Shown here: positions 23,309 to 31,996 of the stretch, piece after piece | Layout of the letters: every line of letters starts with the position of its first letter | Position numbering within the stretch: position 1 is the stretch's first letter | Source of the DNA: Enterococcus italicus DSM 15952 | GTDB taxonomy: Bacteria > Bacillota > Bacilli > Lactobacillales > Enterococcaceae | Reading direction: 5' to 3' | NCBI RefSeq assembly: GCF_000185365.1 | Contig: NZ_GL622241.1 | Location: 1,789,066 to 1,821,438, forward strand | Length of the DNA: 32,373 nucleotides | Position numbers and translations under genes: made by a program | Notes under the pieces: generated by a model | What the model saw: only the letters and a program-made list of their open reading frames with translations | What the model was told of the DNA's origin: nothing | The model's database searches: none

Positions 23309-23379
23309 CATCAGGTGTCCCAAATGATTTTTTTCGCAAAACTCTCATCCATTTTTTATCTTATTTTTGAAATATTCGC

Positions 23380-23385
23380 TATAAT
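23380..23385 (+). promoter_or_regulatory. -10 element of pepN
   Basis: A perfect TATAAT lies 31 bases upstream of the pepN start. The -35 hexamer (TATCTT at 17 bases spacing) is poor, so the call rests mainly on the -10 box and position. Confidence 0.4.
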
Positions 23386-23416
23386 AAGAGTGAAACATCT
23401 ATAAAGGAGGATATAC

Positions 23417-25948
23417 ATGACTGCATTTGAACATTTTTATGAATTTTTCGTGCCGGATCATTACCAATTATTCTTTGATATTGACCGTGCCAAGAAAGAA
23501 ATAACCGGCAAAACGACGATTACTGGGACTGCCAAGCAAGCAGATATCGCCATTCACCAAAAAGATTTGACGATAGCGTCTGTGGAAGTCAACAATCTTG
23601 CGGCTACCTATACAGTGGACGATGAAAAAGAAGCCATCCGTATCAGCTTACCAGAAGCTGGCGAAGTGACAATCACGATTGCTTATAAGACCAAGCTGAC
23701 AGATACCATGATGGGCATCTACCCGTCTTATTACGAAGTAGATGGCGTCAAAAAGCAATTGATTGGTACGCAGTTTGAGACCAATTCTGCCCGTCAAGCC
23801 TTTCCATGTGTGGACGAGCCTGAAGCGAAAGCGACATTTGCTGTATCGATTCGTTACGACGAGCACGAAGGTGAAACAATTCTTGCCAATATGCCTGAGA
23901 CCAAGTGTGTCGATGGGGTGCATTATTTTGATACGACCGTTAAGATGTCGACGTATTTAGTAGCATTTGGCTTTGGTGAACTGCAAGGCAAGACTGCGAC
24001 AACGAAAAGTGGCGTGAAAGTTGGCGTCTTTGGTACGTATGCGCATGCTGCGAAAGAGTTAGACTTTGGCTTAGATATTGCGACTCGTGCCATCGAATTC
24101 TACGAAGACTTCTTCCAAACTCCATATCCACTGCCACATTCTTGGCAATTGGGCTTGCCTGACTTTTCAGCCGGTGCGATGGAAAACTGGGGTCTAATCA
24201 CGTATCGTGAAGCGTATTTATTACTTGATCCAGATAATACGAGCCTGACAACGAAGCGTGCTGTAGCGACCGTCATTGCGCATGAAGTAGCACACCAATG
24301 GTTTGGTGACTTGGTAACAATGAAGTGGTGGGATGATTTATGGTTAAATGAAAGTTTTGCCAATATGATGGAGTATGTCTGTGTGGATGCCATCGAGCCT
24401 GACTTACACGTATGGGAAAGCTTCCAGACCAAAGATGTACCCGCAGCTCTTCACAGGGATGCAACCGATGGCGTACAGTCCGTCCACGTCGCTGTCGAAG
24501 ATCCTGCCGAGGTCGATTCCTTATTTGATGCGGCCATCGTCTATGCAAAAGGGGCGCGGATGTTAGTGATGGTGCGTGCTTTAATTGGTGATGATGCATT
24601 ACGTCAAGGATTAAAGGCATATTTTGCCAAGCATCAATACGGCAATGCGACGGGTGCTGACTTATGGACTGCCCTTGGTGATGCGTCTGGTATCGATGTC
24701 GGTGCAGTGATGCATTCTTGGCTTGAACAACCGGGCTACCCTGTCGTCAAAGCCTCAGTGCAAAATGAAGAACTCATCCTTACCCAAAATCAATTTTTCA
24801 TCGGTGAAGGCTCAGATCAACAACGCATCTGGCAAATTCCTTTAGCAAGCAATGCAAAAGACGTCCCTGAATTGATGACTGAGCGCACACTCTCATTAGG
24901 AAACTATACTGAATTGCGTGCCAAAGCTGGCGAACCTTTCCGCTTAAATGTCGGCAATAATTCTCATTTTATCGTCCAATACGATGACACCTTATTAGCA
25001 GATATTTTGTCTCAAGTCAGTGACTACGATGCCCTAACTCAATTGCAACTTTTACAAGATTTGCAGTTATTGGCTAGTGGCCGTTATGTATCGTACGCAA
25101 CACTTGTACCGTTATTGTTTCAATTTGCGGACAGCACGCATGCGATTGTCAACCAAGCACTCTATAATATCGCAGATGAATTTGATTTATTCGTTGAGCC
25201 AAATACTGAGGAAGAAGCCAACTTAAAACAGTACTATCATAAACTAAGCCATAAAAACTATACACGCTTAGGTTGTGCACCAAAAGATGCCGATACCCAT
25301 GATGACCAATTAAGTCGTCCACTTGTGCTCCAAGCAGCTCTTTATGGTGGCAACAAAGACGCAATCACTGAAGCGCACGACCTATTCACTGCTCATAAAG
25401 ATGCGATTATTGATTTACCGGCAGCAGTTCGTGCAGCAATCTTACTGAACGAAGTCCGTGCATATGGCAGTGAAGCATTGTTTGAGTCATTCTTACAAAC
25501 TTACCGTCGTTCTTCCGACGCTAACTTTAAGCAAGACTTGCAAGTAGCCATGACTCAATCCAAAGAACCTGTCATCTTGGAAGCGATTGTCGCAAAATTC
25601 AAAGAAGCCGATACCATCAAACCACAAGATTTGCGCGGTTGGTTCTACGGCGTGCTAGCTAACCCATTAGGTGAACAGCTAGCGTGGGATTGGATTCGCA
25701 CGAACTGGCAATGGTTGCTTGATACTGTTGGTGGGGACATGTCATTTACGAGTTACATCCAAATGATTGCCCGCGTCTTCCGCACATCTGAACGACTAGC
25801 GGAGTACAAAGCATTCTTTGAACCAAAATTAAACACACCAGGATTAACCCGCGAGATCACGATGGGTATCAATGTCATCACCAGTCGCGTGTCCTTGATT
25901 ACAGCCGAAAAAGAAGCTGTAAATAAATCTATAGCTAGAGAAATTTAA
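23417..25948 (+). CDS. pepN: aminopeptidase N (M1 family zinc metallopeptidase)
   Basis: An 843-residue cytosolic aminopeptidase that removes N-terminal residues from peptides during nitrogen nutrition. Substrate-binding GAMENWG is at about residues 253-259. The zinc site HEVAHQWFGD (HExxH, about 288-292) is followed by the third ligand Glu in NESFAN (about 311). A C-terminal ERAP1-like helical domain fills residues 500-840. Length matches lactic acid bacterial PepN (about 845). AAAGGAGG lies 8 bases upstream of the ATG. Monocistronic, followed by a palindromic repeat and a bidirectional terminator. Confidence 0.97.
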   Translation: MTAFEHFYEFFVPDHYQLFFDIDRAKKEITGKTTITGTAKQADIAIHQKDLTIASVEVNNLAATYTVDDEKEAIRISLPEAGEVTITIAYKTKLTDTMMGIYPSYYEVDGVKKQLIGTQFETNSARQAFPCVDEPEAKATFAVSIRYDEHEGETILANMPETKCVDGVHYFDTTVKMSTYLVAFGFGELQGKTATTKSGVKVGVFGTYAHAAKELDFGLDIATRAIEFYEDFFQTPYPLPHSWQLGLPDFSAGAMENWGLITYREAYLLLDPDNTSLTTKRAVATVIAHEVAHQWFGDLVTMKWWDDLWLNESFANMMEYVCVDAIEPDLHVWESFQTKDVPAALHRDATDGVQSVHVAVEDPAEVDSLFDAAIVYAKGARMLVMVRALIGDDALRQGLKAYFAKHQYGNATGADLWTALGDASGIDVGAVMHSWLEQPGYPVVKASVQNEELILTQNQFFIGEGSDQQRIWQIPLASNAKDVPELMTERTLSLGNYTELRAKAGEPFRLNVGNNSHFIVQYDDTLLADILSQVSDYDALTQLQLLQDLQLLASGRYVSYATLVPLLFQFADSTHAIVNQALYNIADEFDLFVEPNTEEEANLKQYYHKLSHKNYTRLGCAPKDADTHDDQLSRPLVLQAALYGGNKDAITEAHDLFTAHKDAIIDLPAAVRAAILLNEVRAYGSEALFESFLQTYRRSSDANFKQDLQVAMTQSKEPVILEAIVAKFKEADTIKPQDLRGWFYGVLANPLGEQLAWDWIRTNWQWLLDTVGGDMSFTSYIQMIARVFRTSERLAEYKAFFEPKLNTPGLTREITMGINVITSRVSLITAEKEAVNKSIAREI

Positions 25949-25953
25949 AAAAA

Positions 25954-26034
25954 GTGTTCCAAAAGCTCTTAGCAACAAGTTCAAAGATTGTTTGACTTGT
26001 TGCCGAGAAAGAGCTGCTTTAAAACATCGCTTAT
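25954..26034. repeat. palindromic repeat after pepN, related to the 23-kb pair
   Basis: GTGTTCCAAAAGCTCTTAG pairs with the downstream GAGAAAGAGCTGCTTTAAAACA, split here by loops, and the inner arms AGCAACAAGT/ACTTGTTGC close the stem. Its left edge is the reverse complement of the right edge of copy 1 at 23122-23140 (AAAGAGCTGCTTTTGGAACAC region, with a two-base difference). It begins 5 bases after the pepN stop. Confidence 0.6.
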
Positions 26035-26047
26035 TGAGAGTACGATC

Positions 26048-26103
26048 AAAAGCCAAAAAATCCAGAAGCTGTTTTTTAAACTTCAGGATTTTTTGGCTTT
26101 TTG
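26048..26103. terminator. bidirectional terminator, 48-nt palindrome family copy C
   Basis: The 48-nt core 26051-26098 (AGCCAAAAAATCC...GGATTTTTTGGCT) forms a 13-bp stem plus an inner AGAAG/CTTC helix, with A and T runs outside. It separates convergent pepN and the PPDK-regulator gene and shares its layout with copies at 9762 and 30415. Confidence 0.85.
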
Positions 26104-26153
26104 CTTACAACTGAATATTTCTCTTTCAATCACTTTCTAGCTTATATTTTTAC

Positions 26154-26978
26154 TTATCTCAGCTTTGCGACCGATTTTTTTAAATGCTCTTCGACTAGGT
26201 AGGCCGTCTCTTCGATGGACTTATCGGTTACGTCAATCACCTGCGACTGATACTTTTTAAAGATGGATTGTGCATATGCTAGCTCTCTTCTTACCTTTTC
26301 GACATCGGTATAACTTGTCGTGTGACCCAAGCCAAGTGATTCTAAGCGATTGCTGCGAATTTTTACTAATTTTTCCGGTTGACAAATTAGCCCAATTATC
26401 CGATCTGAATCGACTTGATCTAGCACTTGCGGCACCGGGACTTCGGGTATCAGCGGGAGATTGGCAATCTTATGTCCCCGATTTGCTAAGTACATACTTA
26501 GTGGTGTCTTGGATGTACGAGAGACTCCAAGGATGACCGCATCGGCTGTAAGAAAGCCTTGGGGATTCTTACCGTCATCATACTTTACGGCAAACTCAAT
26601 AGCAGAAATCCGCTGAAAATACTCGGTATCTAGCTTATGTACGATGCCAGGCTTTTCAATTGGTTGCACATGTAATTTCTCCTCAATCATAGAAAAAAAC
26701 GGTTGCATTAAATCATAATAGGCTAAGCTTTCACTTAGACTATACTCTTTCGCTACTTGTGCCAAACGTCGATTGACTAATGTACTAATAACGATCGCAT
26801 CTTCTTTCTTGGCATCTTTAAGAATGCCAACTAATTCTTGCTCATCCGTGACAAATGGAAATCGATACGCGTTACGGAATGCTACATCTGGGTATTGAAC
26901 CATGACGGCACCAATGAGTTTTTGAGATGTCTCTCCTATCGAATCTGAAATAGTATAAATGGCAATTTCTTTATTCAT
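26154..26978 (-). CDS. ppdR: pyruvate, phosphate dikinase regulatory protein (DUF299)
   Basis: A 274-residue bifunctional kinase/phosphorylase of the DUF299 family. It inactivates PPDK by ADP-dependent phosphorylation of the Thr beside the catalytic His and reactivates it by Pi-dependent dephosphorylation. The P-loop-like motif GVSRTSKTPLSMYLA (about residues 149-163) and N-terminal YTISDSIGETSQKL are family hallmarks. Its target ppdK is divergent, two genes away. It starts 11 bases after the CcpN-like gene, with TAGGAGCG upstream, so the two form an operon, the same order as ccpN-yqfL in Bacillus. PPDK rather than PEP synthase specificity is supported by the neighbour. Confidence 0.93.
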   Translation of the reverse strand: MNKEIAIYTISDSIGETSQKLIGAVMVQYPDVAFRNAYRFPFVTDEQELVGILKDAKKEDAIVISTLVNRRLAQVAKEYSLSESLAYYDLMQPFFSMIEEKLHVQPIEKPGIVHKLDTEYFQRISAIEFAVKYDDGKNPQGFLTADAVILGVSRTSKTPLSMYLANRGHKIANLPLIPEVPVPQVLDQVDSDRIIGLICQPEKLVKIRSNRLESLGLGHTTSYTDVEKVRRELAYAQSIFKKYQSQVIDVTDKSIEETAYLVEEHLKKSVAKLR

Positions 26979-26989
26979 TATACTCGCTC

Positions 26990-27619
26990 CTATCGTTTTA
27001 ATTCTGCTTCTCTTGCACGTTGAATGAGGTAATTGAGGATTTTTGTTTTGGTTATTTTGCCGATGACTTTGGCGTGGTTGTCTTCGGATACGACCGGTAA
27101 GGAATCCACCTCAAAATCTTGTAAAATACTAGCTGCTTCTAAAATATCCATATCCTTGGTCGCTACCTTAATATGCGGCACCCGAGTCATGCAGATGGCG
27201 ACAGGTGTTTGGTCAATGTTGGTATTCAAGGATGCTCTCAATAAATCCTTGCGCGACAATACTCCGGCCAACTCTTGACTCTCATCAATTACATACAATG
27301 ACCCGACATCATACATAAATAGCGTGGTGATAGCATCACGAATCGTCGTATCTTTCGTCACCAGTAATGGCGGCACCATCAATTCGTCTATTTTGGTTCG
27401 AAAACTATCAAAAAAGAAAAACGTCTCTACTGCACTACCCAAATACGTGTAGCCAACTTTTGGTGTTGCCTGCAACAATCCGATAAGGGTCAAAAAAGTT
27501 AAGTCTGAACGTAAGGTTGCTCGGGATACTTCCATCAATTCTGATATTTTTTCTCCGCTGACCGGTTGATAGGCTTTTACTATTTCAATAATTTTCTCTT
27601 GTCGATCGGTTAATTTCAT
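26990..27619 (-). CDS. ccpN: CcpN-like transcriptional repressor (HTH + two CBS domains)
   Basis: A 209-residue regulator. An N-terminal winged helix (about 1-60, with VSGEKISELMEVSRATLRSDL) is followed by two CBS domains (about 75-135 and 140-200), which in Bacillus CcpN sense ATP/ADP and repress gluconeogenic genes. I chose ATG 27619 because GGAGG lies 6-7 bases upstream; the frame extends 4 codons further. It is divergent from ppdK and operonic with the PPDK regulator, so direct repression of ppdK is very likely, though inferred. The intergenic region holds a TGACACAT inverted repeat over the ppdK promoter. Confidence 0.9.
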   Translation of the reverse strand: MKLTDRQEKIIEIVKAYQPVSGEKISELMEVSRATLRSDLTFLTLIGLLQATPKVGYTYLGSAVETFFFFDSFRTKIDELMVPPLLVTKDTTIRDAITTLFMYDVGSLYVIDESQELAGVLSRKDLLRASLNTNIDQTPVAICMTRVPHIKVATKDMDILEAASILQDFEVDSLPVVSEDNHAKVIGKITKTKILNYLIQRAREAELKR

Positions 27620-27706
27620 GCCAACCTCCATTATTTACTTTTTTATTATTCTCATTATACAACGAATAATAAATGATTCAACTAAAAAATATCATACATA
27701 CACCTA

Positions 27707-27735
27707 TTGACAATATATATGACACATATTAAGAT
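27707..27735 (+). promoter_or_regulatory. promoter of ppdK
   Basis: TTGACA (27707-27712) and TAAGAT (27730-27735) with 17-base spacing. A TATAAT at 27741-27746 is an alternative -10 but has no matching -35. The promoter overlaps an inverted repeat. Confidence 0.6.
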
Positions 27736-27756
27736 ACAAATATAATGAATGTGTCA
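27720..27756. promoter_or_regulatory. candidate CcpN operator at the ppdK promoter
   Basis: TGACACAT (27720-27727) and ATGTGTCA (27749-27756) are perfect inverted half-sites whose starts are 29 bases apart, spanning the -10 element and start point. The divergent CcpN-like gene makes it the natural candidate regulator. No consensus comparison was possible. Confidence 0.45.
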
Positions 27757-27781
27757 CATATTTAGTCAGGAGGCAGAAAGC

Positions 27782-30385
27782 ATGCAATTCATTTATGATT
27801 TTGAAGAAGGACGACGGACAGATAAAGGTTTACTTGGTGGCAAGGGTGCAAACTTAGCAGAAATGACGCACTTAGGATTACCCGTTCCACCTGGATTTAC
27901 GATCACGACAGAGTGCTGCATGACTTACCTAGCAGACGAATCATTTTTCGATACTCAATTAAAAAGCTCAATTATGAATGCGGTTCACAAATTAGAAAAT
28001 AAAACCCACAAATCATTTACCAATACAATCGATCCACTACTTGTTTCTGTTCGGAGTGGCGCAAAATTTTCCATGCCTGGAATGATGGACACGATTCTAA
28101 ATTTAGGTTTAAATGATCAACGAGTGCAGGCCTTCGCACAAACGACATCTTTGGCTTTTGCTTATGACTGCTACCGCCGTTTATTGCAAATGTATGGCGA
28201 TGTTGTCTTTGGTATTCCTAAAGAAGAATTCTATGACTTATTGTCCAATGCCGAACAAGCATTGGCTAAAAAAACTGATTCATTCACCCTGCGTGAACAA
28301 GAAGAAGTCATTCAATCATATAAGGAAAAGTTTTTCTCTCGCAACCTGGTCTTCCCTCAAGATCCTTACGAACAATTATTCGAAGCGACGAAGGCTGTTT
28401 TTCGCTCATGGAACAATCAACGTGCCAACGTCTACCGCGAATTAAATCATATCCCGCATAATCTAGGAACCGCGGTCAATGTACAAAGTATGGTCTTTGG
28501 GAATAGTGGTGATCAAAGTGGTACCGGAGTAGTCTTTACCCGCAATCCTGCTACCGGTGAGGGTCACTTATTCGGTGAATTTTTACTCAATGCACAAGGT
28601 GAAGATGTCGTTGCCGGTATTCGCACGCCAGCACCTATCGCCGAATTGAAAGAGCAAATGCCAACCGCTTATGCAGATTTTGTTCATTACGCAAAAGTCT
28701 TGGAGGATCATTACAAAGATATGCAAGACATTGAGTTTACTATTGAAAATGAGCATCTATATATTTTGCAGACACGTGACGGAAAGCGTACCGCGAAAGC
28801 TGCGTTAACAATTGCTTTGGATTTAGTAAAAGAAGGTATTATTTCCAAAGAGACCGCACTAAATCGCGTCTCACCTGAAATGATTGACCAGTTAATTCAT
28901 CCAGTTTTTGATAGCAATGCTCTAAAAGATGCCGAATTAGTAGCCGCGGGGTTACCAGCTAGTCCAGGTGCTGCGACAGGGGTAATTGTTTTTACGGCAG
29001 AAGCAGCGAAAGATTTTTCTAATATGGGACAAAAAGTCATTCTCGTGCGCCAAGAAACCTCGCCGGAAGATATCGAGGGGATGATTGTCAGTGAAGCGAT
29101 TGTGACTAGTCGTGGTGGGATGACTTCTCATGCTGCGGTCGTAGCACGAGGTATGGGAACATGCTGCATTACTGGATGTGAGGCATTGACAGTTGACGAA
29201 CAAAACAAACAAGTCAAATGTGGGGAGTTACTTTTTACTGAAGGAGATATTTTTTCCGTTGATGGCACTTCTGGCAAGATTTTCTTAGGAGAAATTCCCA
29301 CTGTCATCGCCGAAAACAATGAGGAGTTGAAGCAATTATTGACCTGGGCAGATGAAGTCGCTCAACTAAACGTGCGGGCAAATGCCGAAACAGTATTAGA
29401 TTTAACAACGGCGATGGATTTTGGCGCAACAGGAATCGGTCTAGCTCGCACGGAGCATATGTTCTTTGGAGCTGAGCGAGTGCTCGAAATGCGACGCTTA
29501 ATACTAGCAGACAGTGACAAAGAAGCACAAGATGCCCTAGAACGATTGCTCACCTTCCAAGAAGAAGATTTTTATCAAATGTATCAGATTGTTCAAGATA
29601 AGCCCATGGTCATTCGCCTACTCGATCCGCCCATGCATGAGTTTCTCCCTCATGAGCCAAATGACATACGTCAACTGGCATTAAAGCTAGGAAAATCGCC
29701 TTTACTTGTAGAAGAGCAAATCCGTCGCTTGCAAGAAGCAAATCCGATGCTCGGTCATCGCGGCTGTCGACTAGGAATTACGATGCCGACCATTTACCAG
29801 ATGCAAGTACGTGCCATTTTTAAGAGTGTCATTCGTCTCCAAAAAGAAGGACAAACGATACTGCCAGAGGTCATGATTCCTTTAATTGCGGAAAAAGAAG
29901 AGCTACTGTACATTAAACAATTTTTGACTTCGACCATCGAACAAGTATTTGCACAAGAAGGTATCGAGCCCTTACCGTATGAGCTTGGCACGATGATTGA
30001 ATTGCCTCGTGCATGTTTTATTGCAGATGAATTAGCGAAAGAAGCTGACTTTTTCAGTTTTGGTACCAATGATTTAACGCAAATGACGTATGGCTTTTCG
30101 CGTGATGATATAGGTAAATTTATTAATACTTACACGGAAAAAGGCATTATGCAAAGTGACCCATTCCAGCATCTAGATCAAAATGGTGTAGGATCTCTCA
30201 TTCGAGTTGCCGTAGAAAAAGCCCGTCAAACGAAGCCAGAAATGTGTATTGGTGTTTGTGGTGAAGTCGGTGGCGATCCAGACTCCATTCGCTTTTTTGC
30301 TGAAATAGGTGTTGATTATGTTTCCTGTTCCCCTTTCCGCATCCCAGCTGCGCGCTTAGCCGTTGCTCAAGCAGCTATAAATTAA
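27782..30385 (+). CDS. ppdK: pyruvate, phosphate dikinase
   Basis: An 867-residue enzyme interconverting pyruvate + ATP + Pi and PEP + AMP + PPi. The N-terminal ATP-grasp domain (about 1-340) starts GGKGANLAEM (about 18). The swivelling phospho-His domain has SRGGMTSHAAVVARGMG with Thr448 and catalytic His450; Thr448 is the residue the neighbouring DUF299 protein would phosphorylate. The C-terminal PEP/pyruvate TIM barrel (about 510-867) includes GTNDLTQM and CGEVGGDP with the catalytic Cys. I chose ATG 27782, with AGGAGG 8 bases upstream; an ATG at 27749 lies upstream of that site. Confidence 0.97.
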   Translation: MQFIYDFEEGRRTDKGLLGGKGANLAEMTHLGLPVPPGFTITTECCMTYLADESFFDTQLKSSIMNAVHKLENKTHKSFTNTIDPLLVSVRSGAKFSMPGMMDTILNLGLNDQRVQAFAQTTSLAFAYDCYRRLLQMYGDVVFGIPKEEFYDLLSNAEQALAKKTDSFTLREQEEVIQSYKEKFFSRNLVFPQDPYEQLFEATKAVFRSWNNQRANVYRELNHIPHNLGTAVNVQSMVFGNSGDQSGTGVVFTRNPATGEGHLFGEFLLNAQGEDVVAGIRTPAPIAELKEQMPTAYADFVHYAKVLEDHYKDMQDIEFTIENEHLYILQTRDGKRTAKAALTIALDLVKEGIISKETALNRVSPEMIDQLIHPVFDSNALKDAELVAAGLPASPGAATGVIVFTAEAAKDFSNMGQKVILVRQETSPEDIEGMIVSEAIVTSRGGMTSHAAVVARGMGTCCITGCEALTVDEQNKQVKCGELLFTEGDIFSVDGTSGKIFLGEIPTVIAENNEELKQLLTWADEVAQLNVRANAETVLDLTTAMDFGATGIGLARTEHMFFGAERVLEMRRLILADSDKEAQDALERLLTFQEEDFYQMYQIVQDKPMVIRLLDPPMHEFLPHEPNDIRQLALKLGKSPLLVEEQIRRLQEANPMLGHRGCRLGITMPTIYQMQVRAIFKSVIRLQKEGQTILPEVMIPLIAEKEELLYIKQFLTSTIEQVFAQEGIEPLPYELGTMIELPRACFIADELAKEADFFSFGTNDLTQMTYGFSRDDIGKFINTYTEKGIMQSDPFQHLDQNGVGSLIRVAVEKARQTKPEMCIGVCGEVGGDPDSIRFFAEIGVDYVSCSPFRIPAARLAVAQAAIN

Positions 30386-30414
30386 ACGTTAGACTTTCTC
30401 GACTACAAGAATAA

Positions 30415-30462
30415 GACCAGAAATACCAGAAGTTCTTTCTCAAACTCTTGGTGTTTCTGGTC
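30415..30462. terminator. bidirectional terminator, 48-nt palindrome family copy B
   Basis: GACCAGAAATACC pairs with GGTGTTTCTGGTC (one G-U) around an inner AGAAGTT...AAACTCTT helix. It lies between convergent ppdK and the nuclease gene. Its reverse complement closely matches copy A at 9762-9809, with paired changes in the stem (T-A to G-C). Confidence 0.85.
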
Positions 30463-30496
30463 TTTATCTGTAATTCATTTCGTCAGAGCTTCGATT

Positions 30497-31573
30497 TTAT
30501 TTTTTCGGTGCACGATAACCAGCTGCTTGTGCTTCACTGACGGTTTTAAACCATGCTTCAGGGTTGGTTGTTTTGTCATAATACGTTGACCCTGGTAGGT
30601 GATAAATCTTGTTCTTCGACCCCTTAATCAGACCTTGCCCCGTCGCAGGATCGACATATTGTGTTTCTCCACTTGCGGCTGCTGGTTGAGTTGTTGTTTG
30701 AGTTGTTGTTTGAGTTGTTGTTTGAGACGTTGTCTGCTCTTGTGTGGACTGTTCTGTCTCCTCACTACTTACGACACTTGACCCATCCGCATAATTTACT
30801 GTCACGCCATCTTGGACATTAAAAATATACACATGGAATTTTATTTCATCACTTGAAATCGATTGTGCTTCTAGCTCTACCCCACGTGCCAATAACTCAT
30901 TGCCCCGAAAAATTGGCGTCACGCGATACCGGACATAATTATCCGAGCTTTTTTCAAGATATGTCTTGATATCCATTTCAAACCGCAGCATCTCTGGCGA
31001 ATTTAGTTGACGCGTGCCGGTGATTAAATTTTTCCAGTTGGCATTTTCTCCTGACAATGCCCAGCCAATTAGATGCGAACGATTATACAAATAGCCATCT
31101 TTGATTTTTTTATTTTGCCAGCCAGTCGGAGAGACCGATGAAATATCGCCTCGCTTGCCAGTCGGCATGAGACTTTGATTGAGCATCGCATCGGCCAAGG
31201 TCGCTCGATTCAATGTGTCAAGATCTCCATATGATTCCCAAGCACCATCTTTTACTGATAGATCTGTAGTGGTAAAGAGTGGTACGTTATTATTGATTTC
31301 AATGGTTTGTGTGCCAGCATAGTCTTTTGCGGCAAGGTCTTGTATTATCTGCGTCCGTGTTGCGGAAATTGCTTCTTGCTCTTTTTTCTCTTCGGCTGTG
31401 GTGTTTGTTGTTTGAGTCTTGGTGCTTTCTTTGGTTGTCACTTGTTCAGTCTGGGTAGTTGTCGATTCCGTCGATCCCTCAGCGCTACTACAGCCAGCTG
31501 CCGTCCCCAAGACAAGTGCCATCACTGCCAAAAAGAACCCCATCTTTTGCACTCTTTCCCTTTTCATCTCCAT
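30497..31573 (-). CDS. secreted DNA/RNA non-specific endonuclease (EndA-like lipoprotein)
   Basis: A 358-residue exported nuclease. The signal peptide (about residues 11-28) ends in a lipobox-like TAAGC, so it is probably a lipoprotein, followed by a Thr/Ser/Gln-rich linker to about 68. The nuclease domain (about 75-260) has [13 protein letters not shown] with the catalytic His (NRSH in place of DRGH) and [14 protein letters not shown], as in streptococcal EndA/DNase relatives used in DNA uptake or extracellular DNA degradation. A QTTT-repeat linker (about 283-296) leads to a C-terminal module ([19 protein letters not shown]), resembling the small domain seen at the end of other secreted nucleases. 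Start may be Met1 or Met3. Monocistronic. Confidence 0.85.
   Translation of the reverse strand: MEMKRERVQKMGFFLAVMALVLGTAAGCSSAEGSTESTTTQTEQVTTKESTKTQTTNTTAEEKKEQEAISATRTQIIQDLAAKDYAGTQTIEINNNVPLFTTTDLSVKDGAWESYGDLDTLNRATLADAMLNQSLMPTGKRGDISSVSPTGWQNKKIKDGYLYNRSHLIGWALSGENANWKNLITGTRQLNSPEMLRFEMDIKTYLEKSSDNYVRYRVTPIFRGNELLARGVELEAQSISSDEIKFHVYIFNVQDGVTVNYADGSSVVSSEETEQSTQEQTTSQTTTQTTTQTTTQPAAASGETQYVDPATGQGLIKGSKNKIYHLPGSTYYDKTTNPEAWFKTVSEAQAAGYRAPKK
30686..30721. repeat. three 12-bp tandem repeats in the nuclease gene
   Basis: TTGAGTTGTTGT is repeated three times exactly and begins a fourth. On the coding strand it encodes QTTT units of the linker. The unit is a multiple of three, so slippage would change linker length without a frameshift. 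Confidence 0.85.
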
Positions 31574-31599
31574 CTCTCTCCTTTTCTTATTCCATTTTT

Positions 31600-31628
31600 A
31601 TTATTTGCTTGAATTTGTCACGAGTCAA
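31600..31628 (-). promoter_or_regulatory. promoter of the nuclease gene
   Basis: TTGACT (31628-31623) and AATAAT (31605-31600) on the minus strand are 17 bases apart, about 27 bases upstream of the start. Confidence 0.5.
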
Positions 31629-31658
31629 TGATAACTGCGTATATATATTGATCGAAAC

Positions 31659-31709
31659 AAAAAAACGTATGACTCTTCACCGTTTAAGATAAAAAGTCAT
31701 ACGTTTTTT
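31659..31709. terminator. terminator of the MFS remnant
   Basis: ACGTATGACT (31665-31674) and AGTCATACGT (31695-31704) form a perfect 10-bp stem with A run on one side and T run on the other, usable from both directions. It follows the broken transporter gene. Confidence 0.8.
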
Positions 31710-31716
31710 AACTATT

Positions 31717-31996
31717 TTAATTAGCTTTTTTTAACATTGCCCGAACAACTAATGATAAGACAAATCCGACAATTGCTACCACAGGGGCCACAATGAAGGC
31801 TGAATGGTACGCTCGTTTGATCGACAAATCGAGCGGCGATTTGTGGGCCTAAAAGTGCTCCAATTGAGTATCCGAAGAACATGATACCATAGTTCACACC
31901 AGGGTTTTTCATACCGAATGTCTTACTTGTTAATGGTGGGAACACGACAAGTACACCACCGAATGATGCACCTAAAATAATAATGCTCGTTTCCAA
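31717..31996 (-). pseudogene. 3' remnant of an OFA-type MFS transporter, frameshifted
   Basis: Only the last part of the transporter is present. The frame reads GASFGGVLVVFPPLTSKTFG, then NYGIMFFGYSIGALLGPQIA and RFVDQTS, which are typical of late helices in the oxalate/formate antiporter (OFA) group of MFS proteins. After RFVDQTS the frame is wrong; one base over, it continues as YHSAFIVAPVVAIVGF and ends MLKKAN-stop at 31717. So the gene carries a one-base frameshift and also lacks its first several hundred codons. The break lies at about 31982-31996, where the oxidoreductase remnant begins. It is not functional. Confidence 0.75.

Noticed and set aside
24273-24620. Minus-strand ORF inside pepN
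   Set aside because: Arg/His-rich shadow frame within the zinc-site region of pepN, with no ribosome binding site.
30686-30730. Noncoding tandem repeat or CRISPR-like element
   Set aside because: The 12-bp units are in frame and encode a QTTT linker of the nuclease.
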